Part shown: piece after piece, positions 8,672 through 17,857 of the stretch | Layout of the letters: each line of letters begins with the position of its first letter | How positions within the stretch are numbered: the first letter of the stretch is position 1 | Assembly: GCA_963778385.1 (NCBI GenBank) | Contig: CAVZUA010000006.1 | Location: 124,001-188,000, forward strand | DNA: 64,000 nucleotides | Direction: 5' to 3' | From: DATARH01 sp963778385 | Lineage (GTDB): Bacteria > Pseudomonadota > Alphaproteobacteria > ATCC43930 > CGMCC-115725 | Position numbers and translations under genes: made by a program | The notes under the pieces: model-generated | What the model saw: the letters and a program-made list of their open reading frames with translations, nothing else | What the model was told of the DNA's origin: nothing | The model's database searches: none

Positions 8672-9523
8672 ATATTTCTCCTCCAGTTCCCGCCACGCGG
8701 CGGTGCCGACGGCGAGTTCGCGTTCCTGGAAGGTGCAGAGCTCGCCCTCGATGCGCGTGGTGTGGCCGTCTTCCTTGAGGACGGCGAGCACCCGCTGCGC
8801 GGCGCGGATCGCGGCGCGGTGGGTTTGCGACGGGTAGATGCCGAGGCGGAAGCCCATCTCCTCCAGCTCGGCGGCGGACTGCATCGGCGTCTTGCCGCCC
8901 TCGAAGACATTGACGAGGTTCGGCCCATTGACGCTGCGCCCGACGATGCGCAGTTCGTCGACCGTCTGCGGCGCCTCGACAAAGCCGACATCGGCGCCCG
9001 CTTCGAGATAGGCGTTGACCCGGTCGATCGCCGCTTGAAGTCCCTCAACCGCGCGCGCGTCGGAGCGGGCGATGATCACCATGTCGGCATCGCGCCTGGT
9101 GTCGACCGCGGCCTTGATCTTGCCGACCATCTCGGCCTTGGGGATCACTTCCTTGCCCTCGTAATGACCGCATTTCTTCGGCGCCACCTGGTCCTCGATA
9201 TGAAAGCCGGCGACGCCCGATTTCTCGTATTCGCGCACCGTTCGGATCACATTGATCGCGTTGCCGTAGCCGGTATCGGCATCGGCGATCACCGGGATGC
9301 CGACCGCCTCGACGGTGAGCCCGATAAACCGCACATTCTCGACCACCGTGAGCAGTCCGAGATCGGGATAACCGCTCGCCCGCGAATAGCCGCCGCCGGT
9401 CAGGTAGACCGCGTCGAAGCCGGCCGCCTCGACCAGCCGCGCCGTCAGCGTGTCATAGGCGCCTGGCACCATCGTATAGCCCGGCTTGGCGATCAGGCGG
9501 CGCAGTTGCTGGCGCGGGTTCAT
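8657..9523 (-). CDS. Isocitrate lyase/PEP mutase family protein
   Basis: A 288-residue TIM-barrel enzyme starting MNPRQQLRRLIAKPGYTMVP, with GGAGGG ahead of the ATG. Family motifs include PGAYDTLTARLVEAAGF, the Mg-binding DADTGYGNAINV, the EDQVAPKKCGHYEGKEVI loop carrying the cysteine seen in the lyase branch, and ARSDARAVEGLQAAIDR. The family includes 2-methylisocitrate lyase, oxaloacetate decarboxylase and carboxyphosphonoenolpyruvate mutase. The KKCGH loop favours a C-C lyase over a phosphonate mutase, but the exact substrate is open. It is transcribed alone toward the preceding hydrolase. Confidence 0.85.
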   Translation of the reverse strand: MNPRQQLRRLIAKPGYTMVPGAYDTLTARLVEAAGFDAVYLTGGGYSRASGYPDLGLLTVVENVRFIGLTVEAVGIPVIADADTGYGNAINVIRTVREYEKSGVAGFHIEDQVAPKKCGHYEGKEVIPKAEMVGKIKAAVDTRRDADMVIIARSDARAVEGLQAAIDRVNAYLEAGADVGFVEAPQTVDELRIVGRSVNGPNLVNVFEGGKTPMQSAAELEEMGFRLGIYPSQTHRAAIRAAQRVLAVLKEDGHTTRIEGELCTFQERELAVGTAAWRELEEKYLRFE

Positions 9524-9555
9524 GGCTGGTCCCTCCGATGGGTTTTCGCGATGTC

Positions 9556-9592
9556 CAACCCATCCTACAAGGAAAGCCCGTAGGATGGGTTG
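9556..9592. repeat. Palindromic repeat, CAACCCATCCTAC family
   Basis: Perfect 13-bp arms, CAACCCATCCTAC at 9556-9568 and GTAGGATGGGTTG at 9580-9592, around an 11-nt loop. A related palindrome lies at 10347-10379, so the hypothetical gene between them is bracketed by the two copies. It lies in the 157-bp gap between divergent genes. Confidence 0.85.
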
Positions 9593-9680
9593 AACGCGGT
9601 GCACCATCGCCGCGCGCAGCATTTCGTTAAGCTGATCTCGGATACGGTCTCGCCGTCGCTCTTCTCCCGGCGGGTTCCCG

Positions 9681-10349
9681 ATGAAATCGTATCTCGCGGC
9701 TATGTTCGGCGCGTTGCTGCTTTTGCCGAGGGCGGCGATCGCCGACGGCGGCGTCCAGGCGGAGAAAGGCTGCGGTATCGCCTCGGGCGCGTTTATCGCG
9801 CAAGTCGACGGGCAGGTGACGATCAGCTGCGTCGGCGTCACGCCGGAATTCGGCGCGCAGCTTGCGGGCGTGCTGACCGAGATGCTGCAGCGCCGGCTGG
9901 ATCCCGAACTGGTCGTCGCCAAGCTCGCGGAGATCGAGGGGCTGCCGCCCGGCGACGCGCCGCGCAACCTGTCCGCCGACCAGGGCCAGATCCTGGTGCA
10001 GAGCCTCGTCGCTGGAAAGCCTGCCGCGATCTCGATCAGCGCCGATCCCGACGGTGCCGAGCCCGGCGGCTATGCGCTGGCGATCGCGACGCGGCTCGGC
10101 ATGGCCGGCTGGCGGATCGAGGGCGACCAGATCCGCCGCAGCGTGCCGCCGGGGCTGGCGGACGTCCACGGTCTTGTGCTCGCCGTGCGCGACGAAAAGG
10201 CGCCGCCGGACAAGGCGACCCGGCTGAAGCAAGCCATGGCGACGGCGAAGATTTTCCTGCCGATCGTCGCCAAGCCCGACCTCGGTGCCGAAACCGCGCT
10301 GCTCTGGGTCGGCAAGCGGCCCACGCTCGGCCCCACACCGACCCAATAG
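9681..10349 (+). CDS. Hypothetical secreted protein
   Basis: A 222-residue protein I do not recognise. It begins with a clear signal peptide, MKSYLAAMFGALLLLPRAAIADG. The mature part has two cysteines early on (EKGCGIAS and VTISCVG) and then alternates amphipathic helices with short strands, ending RPTLGPTPTQ. No catalytic motif is visible. The stop codon TAG at 10347-10349 is the first three bases of a palindromic repeat, so the C-terminus may have been trimmed or set when the repeat arrived. A periplasmic location is inferred from the signal peptide. Confidence 0.6.
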   Translation: MKSYLAAMFGALLLLPRAAIADGGVQAEKGCGIASGAFIAQVDGQVTISCVGVTPEFGAQLAGVLTEMLQRRLDPELVVAKLAEIEGLPPGDAPRNLSADQGQILVQSLVAGKPAAISISADPDGAEPGGYALAIATRLGMAGWRIEGDQIRRSVPPGLADVHGLVLAVRDEKAPPDKATRLKQAMATAKIFLPIVAKPDLGAETALLWVGKRPTLGPTPTQ

Positions 10350-10379
10350 GATGGGTATCGCTTCGCTCAACCCATCCTA
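10347..10379. repeat. Palindromic repeat, second copy of the TAGGATGGGT family
   Basis: Arms TAGGATGGGT (10347-10356) and ACCCATCCTA (10370-10379) with a 13-nt loop. It matches the arms at 9556-9592. Its first three bases serve as the stop codon of the preceding gene. Confidence 0.8.
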
Positions 10380-10414
10380 CTAATTTGCCGCGACTCGATC
10401 ATGGAGGAGCGGCG

Positions 10415-10888
10415 ATGGCATTTCAGGTCAGGCGTGTGGTCACCGGCCATGACGCGAACGGCAAGGCGATCGTCACGATCGATGACACGCTCCCCACCGC
10501 CTCGGCGCGGCCCGGTGTGACGACCGCGGTCGCCTGGACCAGCGAAGGGTTTCCGGTCGACAACAACGGCGACGCCGACGAAGGCAAGCGCAAGACCGGC
10601 ACCACGCACGATAACGGCACGGTCTTCCGCATCATCGAATTCGCTCCGGGCAACGGGCCGCGCAACCACCGCACCGACTCGATCGACTACGCGGTGATCC
10701 TTTCCGGCGAGATCGACATGGATCTCGACGGCGAGGAGGTGCACTTGAAGGCCGGCGATGTGATCGTCCAGCGCGGCACGATCCACAACTGGATAAACCG
10801 CGGCACCGAGCCGTGCGTCATCGCCTTCGTGCTGATCGCCGCCCATTCCGCTGCCGCCGGTGGTAAAACCTTGCCTGCGGTCGGCTGA
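10415..10888 (+). CDS. Cupin domain protein
   Basis: A 157-residue protein starting MAFQVRRVVTGHDANGKAIV, with GGAGGAG upstream of the ATG. The C-terminal half is a cupin barrel. Its motif 1 region (RNHRTDSIDYAVILSGEIDM) keeps one histidine and an acidic residue, and motif 2 reads GDVIVQRGTIHNWINRG with the second histidine. The cupin_2 fold suggests a metal-binding or small-molecule-binding protein, possibly an isomerase or a sensor. Ligand unknown. It stands alone; the next gene runs the opposite way. Confidence 0.82.
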   Translation: MAFQVRRVVTGHDANGKAIVTIDDTLPTASARPGVTTAVAWTSEGFPVDNNGDADEGKRKTGTTHDNGTVFRIIEFAPGNGPRNHRTDSIDYAVILSGEIDMDLDGEEVHLKAGDVIVQRGTIHNWINRGTEPCVIAFVLIAAHSAAAGGKTLPAVG

Positions 10889-10983
10889 TTGGGATGGGTT
10901 CTGTGGGGCGTCGCGCTTGTCAAAGGCTCGCGGCCAAGCGAGCCGCACCGATATTGCCGCTCGCTTGGCCGAGGTCGACCGAC

Positions 10984-11601
10984 CTAATGCCCCGCAGGTA
11001 ATGCAGTCTTTGGCGCCGGCGCGGCAGGCGGCGGGGTCGCACCGTTCTTCGCCGCGATGCCGCGCACCGTGTCGACCGCGGCGAGCTGCGCGCCGACGAG
11101 GTCGGCTGGCACGTTGACCGGCAGGTTCTTGCCGTCCGACGAGGTGAAGATGATCGCCAGCCCGTCCTGGTGCGCGCGCAGATAGTCCTCGCTCAGTTCG
11201 ACGGCGAATTCATCGGCGTAGGAGCAGCCCTGCTCGCAAGTGATCTGGTTGCGGCTGATCGGGATGAACTTGAGTGTCGTGTTGTTGGCATCATGCACCC
11301 CGTCCCATTTGAACGGGCCGCCGAAATAGCTGTCGGCGACATAGAGCTGGTATGCCGCCTCGCCGGTCTTGTTGTCGTACCAGCTGCGCATCGCGAAAAA
11401 ATTGGTGTCCTCAACGTCGAGAAACTTGGCCGTGTGCTGTCGGCGCTCGCCGACAAAGGCGATGAACCGGCCATTCTGCATCTTGGTCAGCTCAACCCCC
11501 GGCGCTTGCGGTGGCGGCGGCAGCTTCTCTTCCGGTTGCAGATAGGCGCAGGCATTGAGCATGAGCGCGACCAGCGCGCCCGCAGCAAGTTTCGCGATCA
11601 T
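10984..11601 (-). CDS. Hypothetical lipoprotein
   Basis: A 205-residue protein with a lipoprotein signal (AAGALVALMLNAC, predicted lipid attachment at that Cys). A proline-rich spacer EEKLPPPPQAP follows, then a globular region with two further cysteines (QITCEQGCSYADEF) that could pair, and a proline/alanine-rich tail. I do not recognise the family. The repeated polar strands (YQLYVADSYFGGPFKWDG) suggest a beta-rich envelope protein. It lies 5 bp downstream of the CaiB gene and may be on the same transcript, without an evident functional link. Confidence 0.6.
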   Translation of the reverse strand: MIAKLAAGALVALMLNACAYLQPEEKLPPPPQAPGVELTKMQNGRFIAFVGERRQHTAKFLDVEDTNFFAMRSWYDNKTGEAAYQLYVADSYFGGPFKWDGVHDANNTTLKFIPISRNQITCEQGCSYADEFAVELSEDYLRAHQDGLAIIFTSSDGKNLPVNVPADLVGAQLAAVDTVRGIAAKNGATPPPAAPAPKTALPAGH

Positions 11602-11606
11602 GGGGC

Positions 11607-12734
11607 TTATCCGAGGATGCTCTTGTTGTCTTCGCCGAGATTTGGCGCGCGCTTTGTAAAGGACGGCCGTTCGCCGTCGAACGACAGCGGCAGGCCGACG
11701 AGCGACAATCCCCCCTGCGTCTGGATCTGGCCGAGCGCTTTGGTCTGCGGGTCGGCAACGACTTGATCCATCGTGTTGATCGGGCCGTTGGGGATGCCGG
11801 CGGCCTCGAACAATTTGGCCCAATGCGCCCGCGTCTCGGTCCTGAGGATGCCGCCGAGGATCGGAACCAGCGCCGTGCGGTTGACCACGCGGTTGCCGTT
11901 GGTCGAGAAGCGCGGGTCGTCGGCGAGGCTCGGCCGGCCGATCGCGCCGGCGAGGCGGCGGAATAGATTATCGTTGCCGGCGGCGACCATCATATAGCCG
12001 TCCGCCGCCTCGAATGCCTGATACGGCACGATCATCGGCACGCCCGAGCCGTGCCGGCCCGGAAGCTCGCCGGTCTGCAGATGATCGGCGAAGAGGATGC
12101 TCATAAGCGCCAGCGAGGTCTCGTAGAGCGAAGTGTCGACGATGCCGCCATTGCCGGTGCGGTCGCGCTCGCGGAGCGCGGCAAGGACGCCGACGACCGC
12201 CCAGTTCGCGGTGCCCATGTCGATGATCGAGGCGGTGACCCGCACCGGCGGGCGCTGGTCCTCGCCCAACAGGCTCATCAGCCCCGAATAGGCTTGCATC
12301 ATCGGGTCGTAGCCGGGCCGCTCGCGTAGCGGCCCGATGGCGCCGAAGGCGTTGAGGTTGCAGCACACGAGCCCGGGCTTCTCGGCGAGCAGCGCCGCAG
12401 CGCCAAGCCCATATTTGTCGAGTGCGCCGAATTTGAGGTTGTGGATCACCACATCCACCCGCTCGAGGATGAACTTCTTGAGCCGCGCCGCGTCCTCGGG
12501 ATCGGCGAGGTCGCAGGTGATGCCCTGCTTGCTGCGATTGACCGCGTGAAAGCACGTCGCCGCGCCCTCGGCAAACGGCGGCCCCCAGCCGCGGCAGGCG
12601 TCGCCGCCCTTCGGGTTCTCGACCTTGATCACCTCCGCGCCGAGCTCGCCGAGGATCATTCCGGCATAAGGCGCGGCGATCGAATGGCCGATCTCGACGA
12701 CGACCAGACCGGAGAGGGGGCGGGCAGAGGACAT
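11607..12734 (-). CDS. CaiB/BaiF family (class III) CoA-transferase
   Basis: A 375-residue enzyme starting MSSARPLSGLVVVEIGHSIA. The N-terminal stretch (APYAGMILGELGAEVIKVE) and CFHAVNRSKQGITCDL are hallmarks of class III CoA-transferases. The catalytic aspartate is the one in SIIDMGTANWAV. These cytoplasmic enzymes move CoA between carboxylic acids, often activating a carboxylate or carnitine-like compound for breakdown. The window contains several other CoA-linked genes, but none is directly adjacent, so the substrate cannot be inferred. Confidence 0.88.
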   Translation of the reverse strand: MSSARPLSGLVVVEIGHSIAAPYAGMILGELGAEVIKVENPKGGDACRGWGPPFAEGAATCFHAVNRSKQGITCDLADPEDAARLKKFILERVDVVIHNLKFGALDKYGLGAAALLAEKPGLVCCNLNAFGAIGPLRERPGYDPMMQAYSGLMSLLGEDQRPPVRVTASIIDMGTANWAVVGVLAALRERDRTGNGGIVDTSLYETSLALMSILFADHLQTGELPGRHGSGVPMIVPYQAFEAADGYMMVAAGNDNLFRRLAGAIGRPSLADDPRFSTNGNRVVNRTALVPILGGILRTETRAHWAKLFEAAGIPNGPINTMDQVVADPQTKALGQIQTQGGLSLVGLPLSFDGERPSFTKRAPNLGEDNKSILG

Positions 12735-12856
12735 GGCTTCACCAACAAGACGCTGCGGCAGTCTGCCAATATCACCACCGCGGCGGAAAGGGCACGGAGA
12801 ACATTCCTCCGGCAATCCTTAGGTAGCATGAGGGCGCGCAGTTCGGCTCGTTGCGA

Positions 12857-14485
12857 TCAAGGCCGTGTGCCCAGCGCATAAAGCGTGGTGCGGTCGCCGC
12901 CCTGCGGAGCGGCGGAAAATTCCGGGGTCAGCAAGTCCGGTCGCCAACCGTCACCGTAAAACCGTGCGAGCATGTCGACATTGAGGCGCCAATCGGCAAA
13001 GTAGCCGATCCGCTCTTCGGCGGCGTAGCGGCCCAGCGCCTGCTGCCGCAACGCCTGAGAGGCCCGCGAATTGACCACCCCATCAAGATTTATCACGCGA
13101 ACGTGGCGCGCGTAGAACCCCAGCGCGCCGCTTTGCATGGCACCCACCACGGCGCCATCGGGAAGATGTCGCAGGATATGCCGGGCCACTTCGCGATACC
13201 CCTTGGCGCCGCGCACCCCGGTGTCGACCGATGCCTCGGGGCGGCTGAAAAACACGCTCCAGGTTCCGACGCAGCCGGCGAGAAAAAGGCCAACCGCGCA
13301 GGCCGCGATCGCCGTCCGCAGATATGGCCGGGCGAAAGCGCGAGCCGCACCGTCCGTCATATCGGCCAGACCGACGCTCACGAGCAGGATGAACACCAGC
13401 AAGACGACATAGAAATACCGCTCGAAAAACCAGACGGCCGGCAGATAGAGAATGTAAAACGCCAGCAGGATCGCCGCCGATATCCCAGCGACGGCTATTA
13501 CGTCCCGCCCGCTGTCGCGGAGGCGGCGGAGCCGCCGAGGGACCAGCAGCAATATGCTCAGAACGGCGACGCCAAGCATGGTCAGGAGCGGTCCCGGGAC
13601 TGCGCCGGGAGCAAGCCAATAGCCCATCGTCGTAAGCCCGGCCGCCAGGGCGGTCAACGGGCCGAGATGTTCGCTTCGGTGAAAGTCGACGATCTGCTGC
13701 ACCGCCGCGCCGCTTTCCGGGATCGGCGACCCGCTCAATTGCATGCAATAGAGCCAATAGGGAAGCACGACGAACCCGGCCGTCATGGCGACAACCAATG
13801 CCGGGCGAAAACCCCAGCGGCGCCAGCCGAAAAGCCCGATCATCGTCGCCAGGAAGCAATTGTCGATGCGCGCCAACACCGCCAGGCCGCAAACCAGTCC
13901 CAGCCCGATCCATGTGCCCGCGCGCGGTTCCGCCCACGCCCTCGCATAACCCAGCAGCATGAGCAGCGCGAACAGCCCGGCCAGCGATGTCTCCAGCCCA
14001 TTGAGGTCGTTCTTGACGACGATCGGGTGCAGCGCCGCGATCAGCATGGCGAATATCGCGGCTCGCCGGTCGGCGATGCGCGCAAGCAGCGATCCGAGGA
14101 TCGCGACATTGCCGGCGCCGAAAATCGCGCCGATGGCCAGTGTTCCCTTGACCGCAAAGTCGGGGTCGCCCGCGAACAGGAAGAGCGGCAGTTGGAACAG
14201 CACCAGCAATGGCTGAAACCCCGTCGTCGGGATCACGCCGTCGGCGCTCGGGCCAAGGCCGGCAAATATGCTGCGCGCGATCGACAGCGTGTAATACGCG
14301 TCGTCCGGGATGAACAATGCGTCGAGCGCCGGTAACGGCTGCAGCAGCAACCCAATACGCGCCAGCAAGGCGATGCCGAAGAAAACCGCAATGATCCTCG
14401 GCAGAGGGATGCAAGCCGGGTGCGCACGCGCCGTCACGGGAACGGGCCGTTGCGCCATCGCGGCTGGAGCGTGCGGCGTCGACAT
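12857..14485 (-). CDS. GT-C-like multi-pass membrane protein, probable glycosyltransferase
   Basis: A 542-residue inner-membrane protein with about ten to twelve hydrophobic helices. The first periplasmic loop carries an acidic pair, PDDAYYTLSIARSIFAG, followed by GVIPTTGFQPL. This layout is typical of GT-C glycosyltransferases (PMT/ArnT-like), which use lipid-linked sugars. The C-terminal soluble part (GALGFYARHVRVINLDG) is also commonly seen there. There are no polysaccharide genes around it, and its acceptor is unknown. A basic N-terminus precedes helix 1. I rate glycosyltransferase as likely but not proven. Confidence 0.65.
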   Translation of the reverse strand: MSTPHAPAAMAQRPVPVTARAHPACIPLPRIIAVFFGIALLARIGLLLQPLPALDALFIPDDAYYTLSIARSIFAGLGPSADGVIPTTGFQPLLVLFQLPLFLFAGDPDFAVKGTLAIGAIFGAGNVAILGSLLARIADRRAAIFAMLIAALHPIVVKNDLNGLETSLAGLFALLMLLGYARAWAEPRAGTWIGLGLVCGLAVLARIDNCFLATMIGLFGWRRWGFRPALVVAMTAGFVVLPYWLYCMQLSGSPIPESGAAVQQIVDFHRSEHLGPLTALAAGLTTMGYWLAPGAVPGPLLTMLGVAVLSILLLVPRRLRRLRDSGRDVIAVAGISAAILLAFYILYLPAVWFFERYFYVVLLVFILLVSVGLADMTDGAARAFARPYLRTAIAACAVGLFLAGCVGTWSVFFSRPEASVDTGVRGAKGYREVARHILRHLPDGAVVGAMQSGALGFYARHVRVINLDGVVNSRASQALRQQALGRYAAEERIGYFADWRLNVDMLARFYGDGWRPDLLTPEFSAAPQGGDRTTLYALGTRP

Positions 14486-14614
14486 CGCCTTTGAGTGTGC
14501 CCAGCTCGGCTAAGGAAGGCTTAACGCGCCTGACCCCGATGGCGAAGCCAGGGCAACTGCCCCACCTTCTGCGCCAGACAACGTAAAGGCCGGGAGGGCG
14601 AACGGTTCGCCGCG

Positions 14615-15496
14615 TCAGCGCCCCTTCAGATACGTCGCGAAGAAGGCCGGCACGCGCTGCAGCGCGTCGGCGCGGGCCACGGGATCGGTGCCGGTGATCG
14701 GCACCACGCCGCTGCGCGTTGTGTATTGCGGCAGGTTGCGCACCGGCTGGTCGCCCGGGAAATCGAAATCGTGGTAGGCGCCGGGGTAGAACACGCTCTC
14801 CACTGGCGAGCCGCGCCCCTTGACGCCCTGCAGAAACTCCTGGCACGGCCCGGCCGCGGTCCACACATCGCCCGTGCCCATCAGCACCAGGAGCGGGATG
14901 CTGCTTGTCCACGGCTGGCTGTGGGATTTGTCGTTGCACGAAGCCGGGTAGAAGGCGACCGCGGCGCGGAAATCGCGGTTTGGCGGCAAGCCCGCCGGCC
15001 GGCCCAAGCTGGCGGCACGGATCGACAACAGCACCACCCCGCCACCCTGTGACCAGCCCATGATGCCGACCCGGTCCGGCTGCACGAAGGGCTGGGCCTG
15101 CAGATAGGCCAGCGCACCATACGCATCGCGCGGACGCTTCACGTAGAGCTGCTCGTCGAAGCCGGATGTCGAGCACATCTCGCCGTGTTGCCTCGGCCCG
15201 AAACTGTCGACCATCAGCACGACGTAGCCCTGCTGGCTCATCGTCGTGGCCCAGAAGATGTCGCGCGACAGGAAGTTGCCGGCATTGCCGCGGGCGAACA
15301 TGCCGTAGCAGCCGTGCGCGAACACAATCGCCGGAAACGGGCCGTTGCCGGCGGGTCGGAAGAGATAGCCGGTCAGCGCGGTCGGTGGCGTCGCGCCGTT
15401 ATCGCCGGCCGAGGGGAAGCTGACCGCCTGCTGCGCCGCCGCCACGCCCGCCCATAAGAGCGCTGCGAGCAGTGCCCATGCACCGCGCGATTTCAT
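14615..15496 (-). CDS. Secreted dienelactone hydrolase family protein
   Basis: A 293-residue protein with signal peptide MKSRGAWALLAALLWAGVAAA. The oxyanion region is AIVFAHGCYGMFARG, the nucleophile elbow GIMGWSQGGGVV, the acid probably the Asp in VLMGTGDVWT, and the histidine that in YPGAYHDFDFPG. Six cysteines in the mature part could form disulfides, fitting a periplasmic enzyme. It resembles the hydrolase at 7688-8671 only in fold. Substrate unknown. The 129 bp to the upstream gene carry no repeat I could identify. Confidence 0.85.
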   Translation of the reverse strand: MKSRGAWALLAALLWAGVAAAQQAVSFPSAGDNGATPPTALTGYLFRPAGNGPFPAIVFAHGCYGMFARGNAGNFLSRDIFWATTMSQQGYVVLMVDSFGPRQHGEMCSTSGFDEQLYVKRPRDAYGALAYLQAQPFVQPDRVGIMGWSQGGGVVLLSIRAASLGRPAGLPPNRDFRAAVAFYPASCNDKSHSQPWTSSIPLLVLMGTGDVWTAAGPCQEFLQGVKGRGSPVESVFYPGAYHDFDFPGDQPVRNLPQYTTRSGVVPITGTDPVARADALQRVPAFFATYLKGR

Positions 15497-15632
15497 GCCG
15501 CCCGCCTCCGATGCAACTCAGGGTGGATGCCTTATAGACGAAGCCGTGGTGGAATGTCATTGCGATGCCTCGCCATGACGCGGGGGCTGCTTTATCTTCC
15601 GCGCCATAAAATGCGAAGCCGGGGAGGGCGAC

Positions 15633-16724
15633 ATGAAGCGCGGCCCAGGGAGCAATACTGGGGAGATCGAAGAAAAGGTAGCGGTGCGGCTGCCGCGGCG
15701 CGCGTTGATGCGCGGGGTGACGATCGGCGGCGCCGCGGCGCTGCTCGCCCAGGCCGGCCAGCGGGCGCGGGCGGCCGATGCCGGGCCGTTTCCCGAGCAC
15801 CCGAAATGGAAATTCGTCTTCGTCAACCACGTGACGACCAACCCGTTTTTCGTGCCGACTCAATACGGCATCCAGGACGCCTGCGCGCTGTTGGGCGTCG
15901 ACTACCAATGGACCGGCTCGGAGACCTCCGACGTCGCGCAGATGGTCAATGCGATGAACGCGGCGATCGCCGGCAAGGCGGATGCGATCGCGGTCTGTCT
16001 CGTCGACCCCAAGGGCTTCGACCGGCCGGTCGACGCGGCGCTGCAGGCCGGCATCCCGGTGTTCAGCTACAACGCCAATTCCCACACCAACAAGCGGCTC
16101 GCCTATATCGGCCAGGACCTCTTCCTTTCCGGCCAGATGGTCGGCGAGCGGATCGTCAAGCTGGTCGGCTCGGGCAAGGTGGCGATCTTCATCGCCACGC
16201 CTGGCCAGCTCAACCTCCAGCCGCGCGTCGACGGCGCGATGGATTCGATCAAGAAATCCGGCGTCGACATCCAGGCGACGATGATCGCCACCGACCCGAG
16301 CGCCAATGCCGGCCTGTCGAAAATCCAGGCCTACTACATCGGCAACCAGGACGTGAAGGGCTTGTTCGGGGTCAGCGGCGGCGACACGATGAATTGCGGC
16401 CTGCTGAGTCGGCAGCATGACCTCGCTGCGAAAGGCGTCCATGCCGGCGGCTACGACCTCTTGCCGCGCTCGCTCGAGGCGGTGCGCGACGGCTTCCTCG
16501 ATTTCGTGATCGACCAGCAGCCCTACCTGCAAGGCTTCTACACGGTGATGGAGATGTTCGCCTACAAGGTGTCCGGTGGCCTCATCGGCCCTGCCGACAT
16601 CGACACCGGACTCAAATTCGTCACCAAGGACGCGGTCGGCCAATACATGAACACCAAGAGCCGCTACGAAGGCAGCGCCAAGGACGCCGCCATCATCCCC
16701 CGCAGCGGCGCCATCGGCGGCTGA
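15633..16724 (+). CDS. Sugar-type ABC transporter substrate-binding protein, Tat-exported
   Basis: A 363-residue periplasmic binding protein of the Peripla_BP_4 (ribose/galactose) group. A twin-arginine signal is visible, LPRRALMRGVTIGGAAALLA, so export is probably by the Tat route. The mature part begins near HPKWKFVFVNHVTTNPFF. Ligand-contact elements include DAIAVCLVDPKGF, PVFSYNAN and VKGLFGVSGGDTMNCG. It is the first gene of a binding protein, permease, ATPase series. GGAGGG precedes the ATG. The exact sugar or polyol cannot be read from sequence. Confidence 0.88.
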   Translation: MKRGPGSNTGEIEEKVAVRLPRRALMRGVTIGGAAALLAQAGQRARAADAGPFPEHPKWKFVFVNHVTTNPFFVPTQYGIQDACALLGVDYQWTGSETSDVAQMVNAMNAAIAGKADAIAVCLVDPKGFDRPVDAALQAGIPVFSYNANSHTNKRLAYIGQDLFLSGQMVGERIVKLVGSGKVAIFIATPGQLNLQPRVDGAMDSIKKSGVDIQATMIATDPSANAGLSKIQAYYIGNQDVKGLFGVSGGDTMNCGLLSRQHDLAAKGVHAGGYDLLPRSLEAVRDGFLDFVIDQQPYLQGFYTVMEMFAYKVSGGLIGPADIDTGLKFVTKDAVGQYMNTKSRYEGSAKDAAIIPRSGAIGG

Positions 16725-16727
16725 TGT

Positions 16728-16828
16728 ACCCCCACCCTGACCCTCCCCCGCTGGTGGGGGAGGGGATAAGTACCGCTGGCGCCCGCCATCTTCCTCCCCC
16801 GCTGGCGGGGGAGGGTCGGGGTGGGGGT
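16728..16828. repeat. Inverted-repeat element between ABC genes
   Basis: A 101-bp element with ends ACCCCCACCCTGACCC and the inverted GGGTCGGGGTGGGGGT, containing two CCTCCCCCGC hairpins. It begins 4 bp after the binding-protein stop and ends 5 bp before the permease GTG, so it fills the intergenic space. Its right end is the only purine-rich stretch in front of the permease start. Same family as 59767-59864. Confidence 0.88.
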
Positions 16829-16833
16829 GCGGC

Positions 16834-17823
16834 GTGACGGCAGAGACCGCCGCCGGGAATGGCCTCACCCGCCGCGCCTACGCCTTCCTGCTGCGGCCCG
16901 AGGCCAGCGTTGTCGTCGTGTCGGTGGCGCTGATCATCTATTTCGAGATCGCCAACCGCAATTTCCTGACCGACGCCAATATCCAGACCGTGTCGCAATT
17001 CGTCGCCGCGCCGGTGATCATCGCCTGCGGCGAGATCATGCTGCTGATCTGCCGCGAGATCGACCTGTCGGTCGGCCAGGTCTTCGCGCTGGCGCCGTTC
17101 ATCATGGAGAACGTGAACGATATCGGCGTCCCGATGCCGCTGGCGATCGTCGCCGCGCTGCTCGTCAGCATGGCGATCGGCTTCCTCATCGGCCTCATCA
17201 CAATCGGGCTCAGGGTGCCGTCGTTCATCACCACGCTCGGCATGAATTTCCTGATCACCGGACTGACCTTGACCATCTCGCGCGGCTACCCGGCGAATGC
17301 CGAGGGCGGCCCGATCCTCACCGGCCTCATGGGTGCCTGGGGCTATTCCGAGATCGTCTGGGCGCTGGCGATCGTGGCGCTGATGCATATCGTGCTGCGC
17401 CACACGCGCTGGGGACTGCATACCACCGCGATCGGCGGCAACATCATCGCCTCGGCCGAGGCCGGCATCGCGATCAACCGTATCAAGATCGCCAATTTCG
17501 TGCTGACCAGCACGCTGGGCGGGCTCACCGGGCTGCTCGAAGCCTTCCGTGTCGGCTCGATCGACCCGCTGGCCGGCGGCAACAACATCATGTTTCTCGG
17601 CGTCGCCTCGGGGGTGATCGGCGGCACCGCGATCGCCGGCGGCGCCGGAACGATCGTCGGCGGCCTCGTCGGCGGCATCGTGCTTGGCGTGCTGCAGGAC
17701 GGGTTCACGCTGCAGGGCATCAACGCCTTTACCTTCGACATCGTGATCGGCGCGGCGATCCTGATCGCGATGGTGGCGAACATCCACCTCGCGCGGCTGC
17801 GTGGCGGCGGTGTGCCGCGATGA
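16834..17823 (+). CDS. ABC transporter permease, RbsC/XylH-like (BPD_transp_2)
   Basis: A 329-residue inner-membrane permease with about eight to ten helices, starting at a GTG. The EAA-like region (GRNIIASAEAGIAINRI in general pattern, here TAIGGNIIASAEAGIAINR) and the glycine-rich GVASGVIGGTAIAGGAGTI are typical of sugar ABC permeases of the ribose/xylose type, which work as a homodimer. It follows the binding protein, with a repeat element between them. The only available ribosome-binding sequence belongs to that repeat. Confidence 0.9.
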   Translation: MTAETAAGNGLTRRAYAFLLRPEASVVVVSVALIIYFEIANRNFLTDANIQTVSQFVAAPVIIACGEIMLLICREIDLSVGQVFALAPFIMENVNDIGVPMPLAIVAALLVSMAIGFLIGLITIGLRVPSFITTLGMNFLITGLTLTISRGYPANAEGGPILTGLMGAWGYSEIVWALAIVALMHIVLRHTRWGLHTTAIGGNIIASAEAGIAINRIKIANFVLTSTLGGLTGLLEAFRVGSIDPLAGGNNIMFLGVASGVIGGTAIAGGAGTIVGGLVGGIVLGVLQDGFTLQGINAFTFDIVIGAAILIAMVANIHLARLRGGGVPR

Positions 17824-17857
17824 TGATGTTTTCGGTTCGAAGCGTTCGTGCCGCGCA

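Noticed and set aside
13083..15176. A 697-codon open frame on the minus strand across two genes
   Set aside because: It is Arg/Gly-rich with no domain and runs antisense-frame through the GT-C-like and hydrolase genes, both of which have clear signals. High GC content creates such long shadow frames.
15399..16868. 489-codon minus-strand frame opposite the ABC binding protein
   Set aside because: No signal, domain or ribosome-binding site; composition is typical of an antisense shadow, and its start lies in a repeat element.
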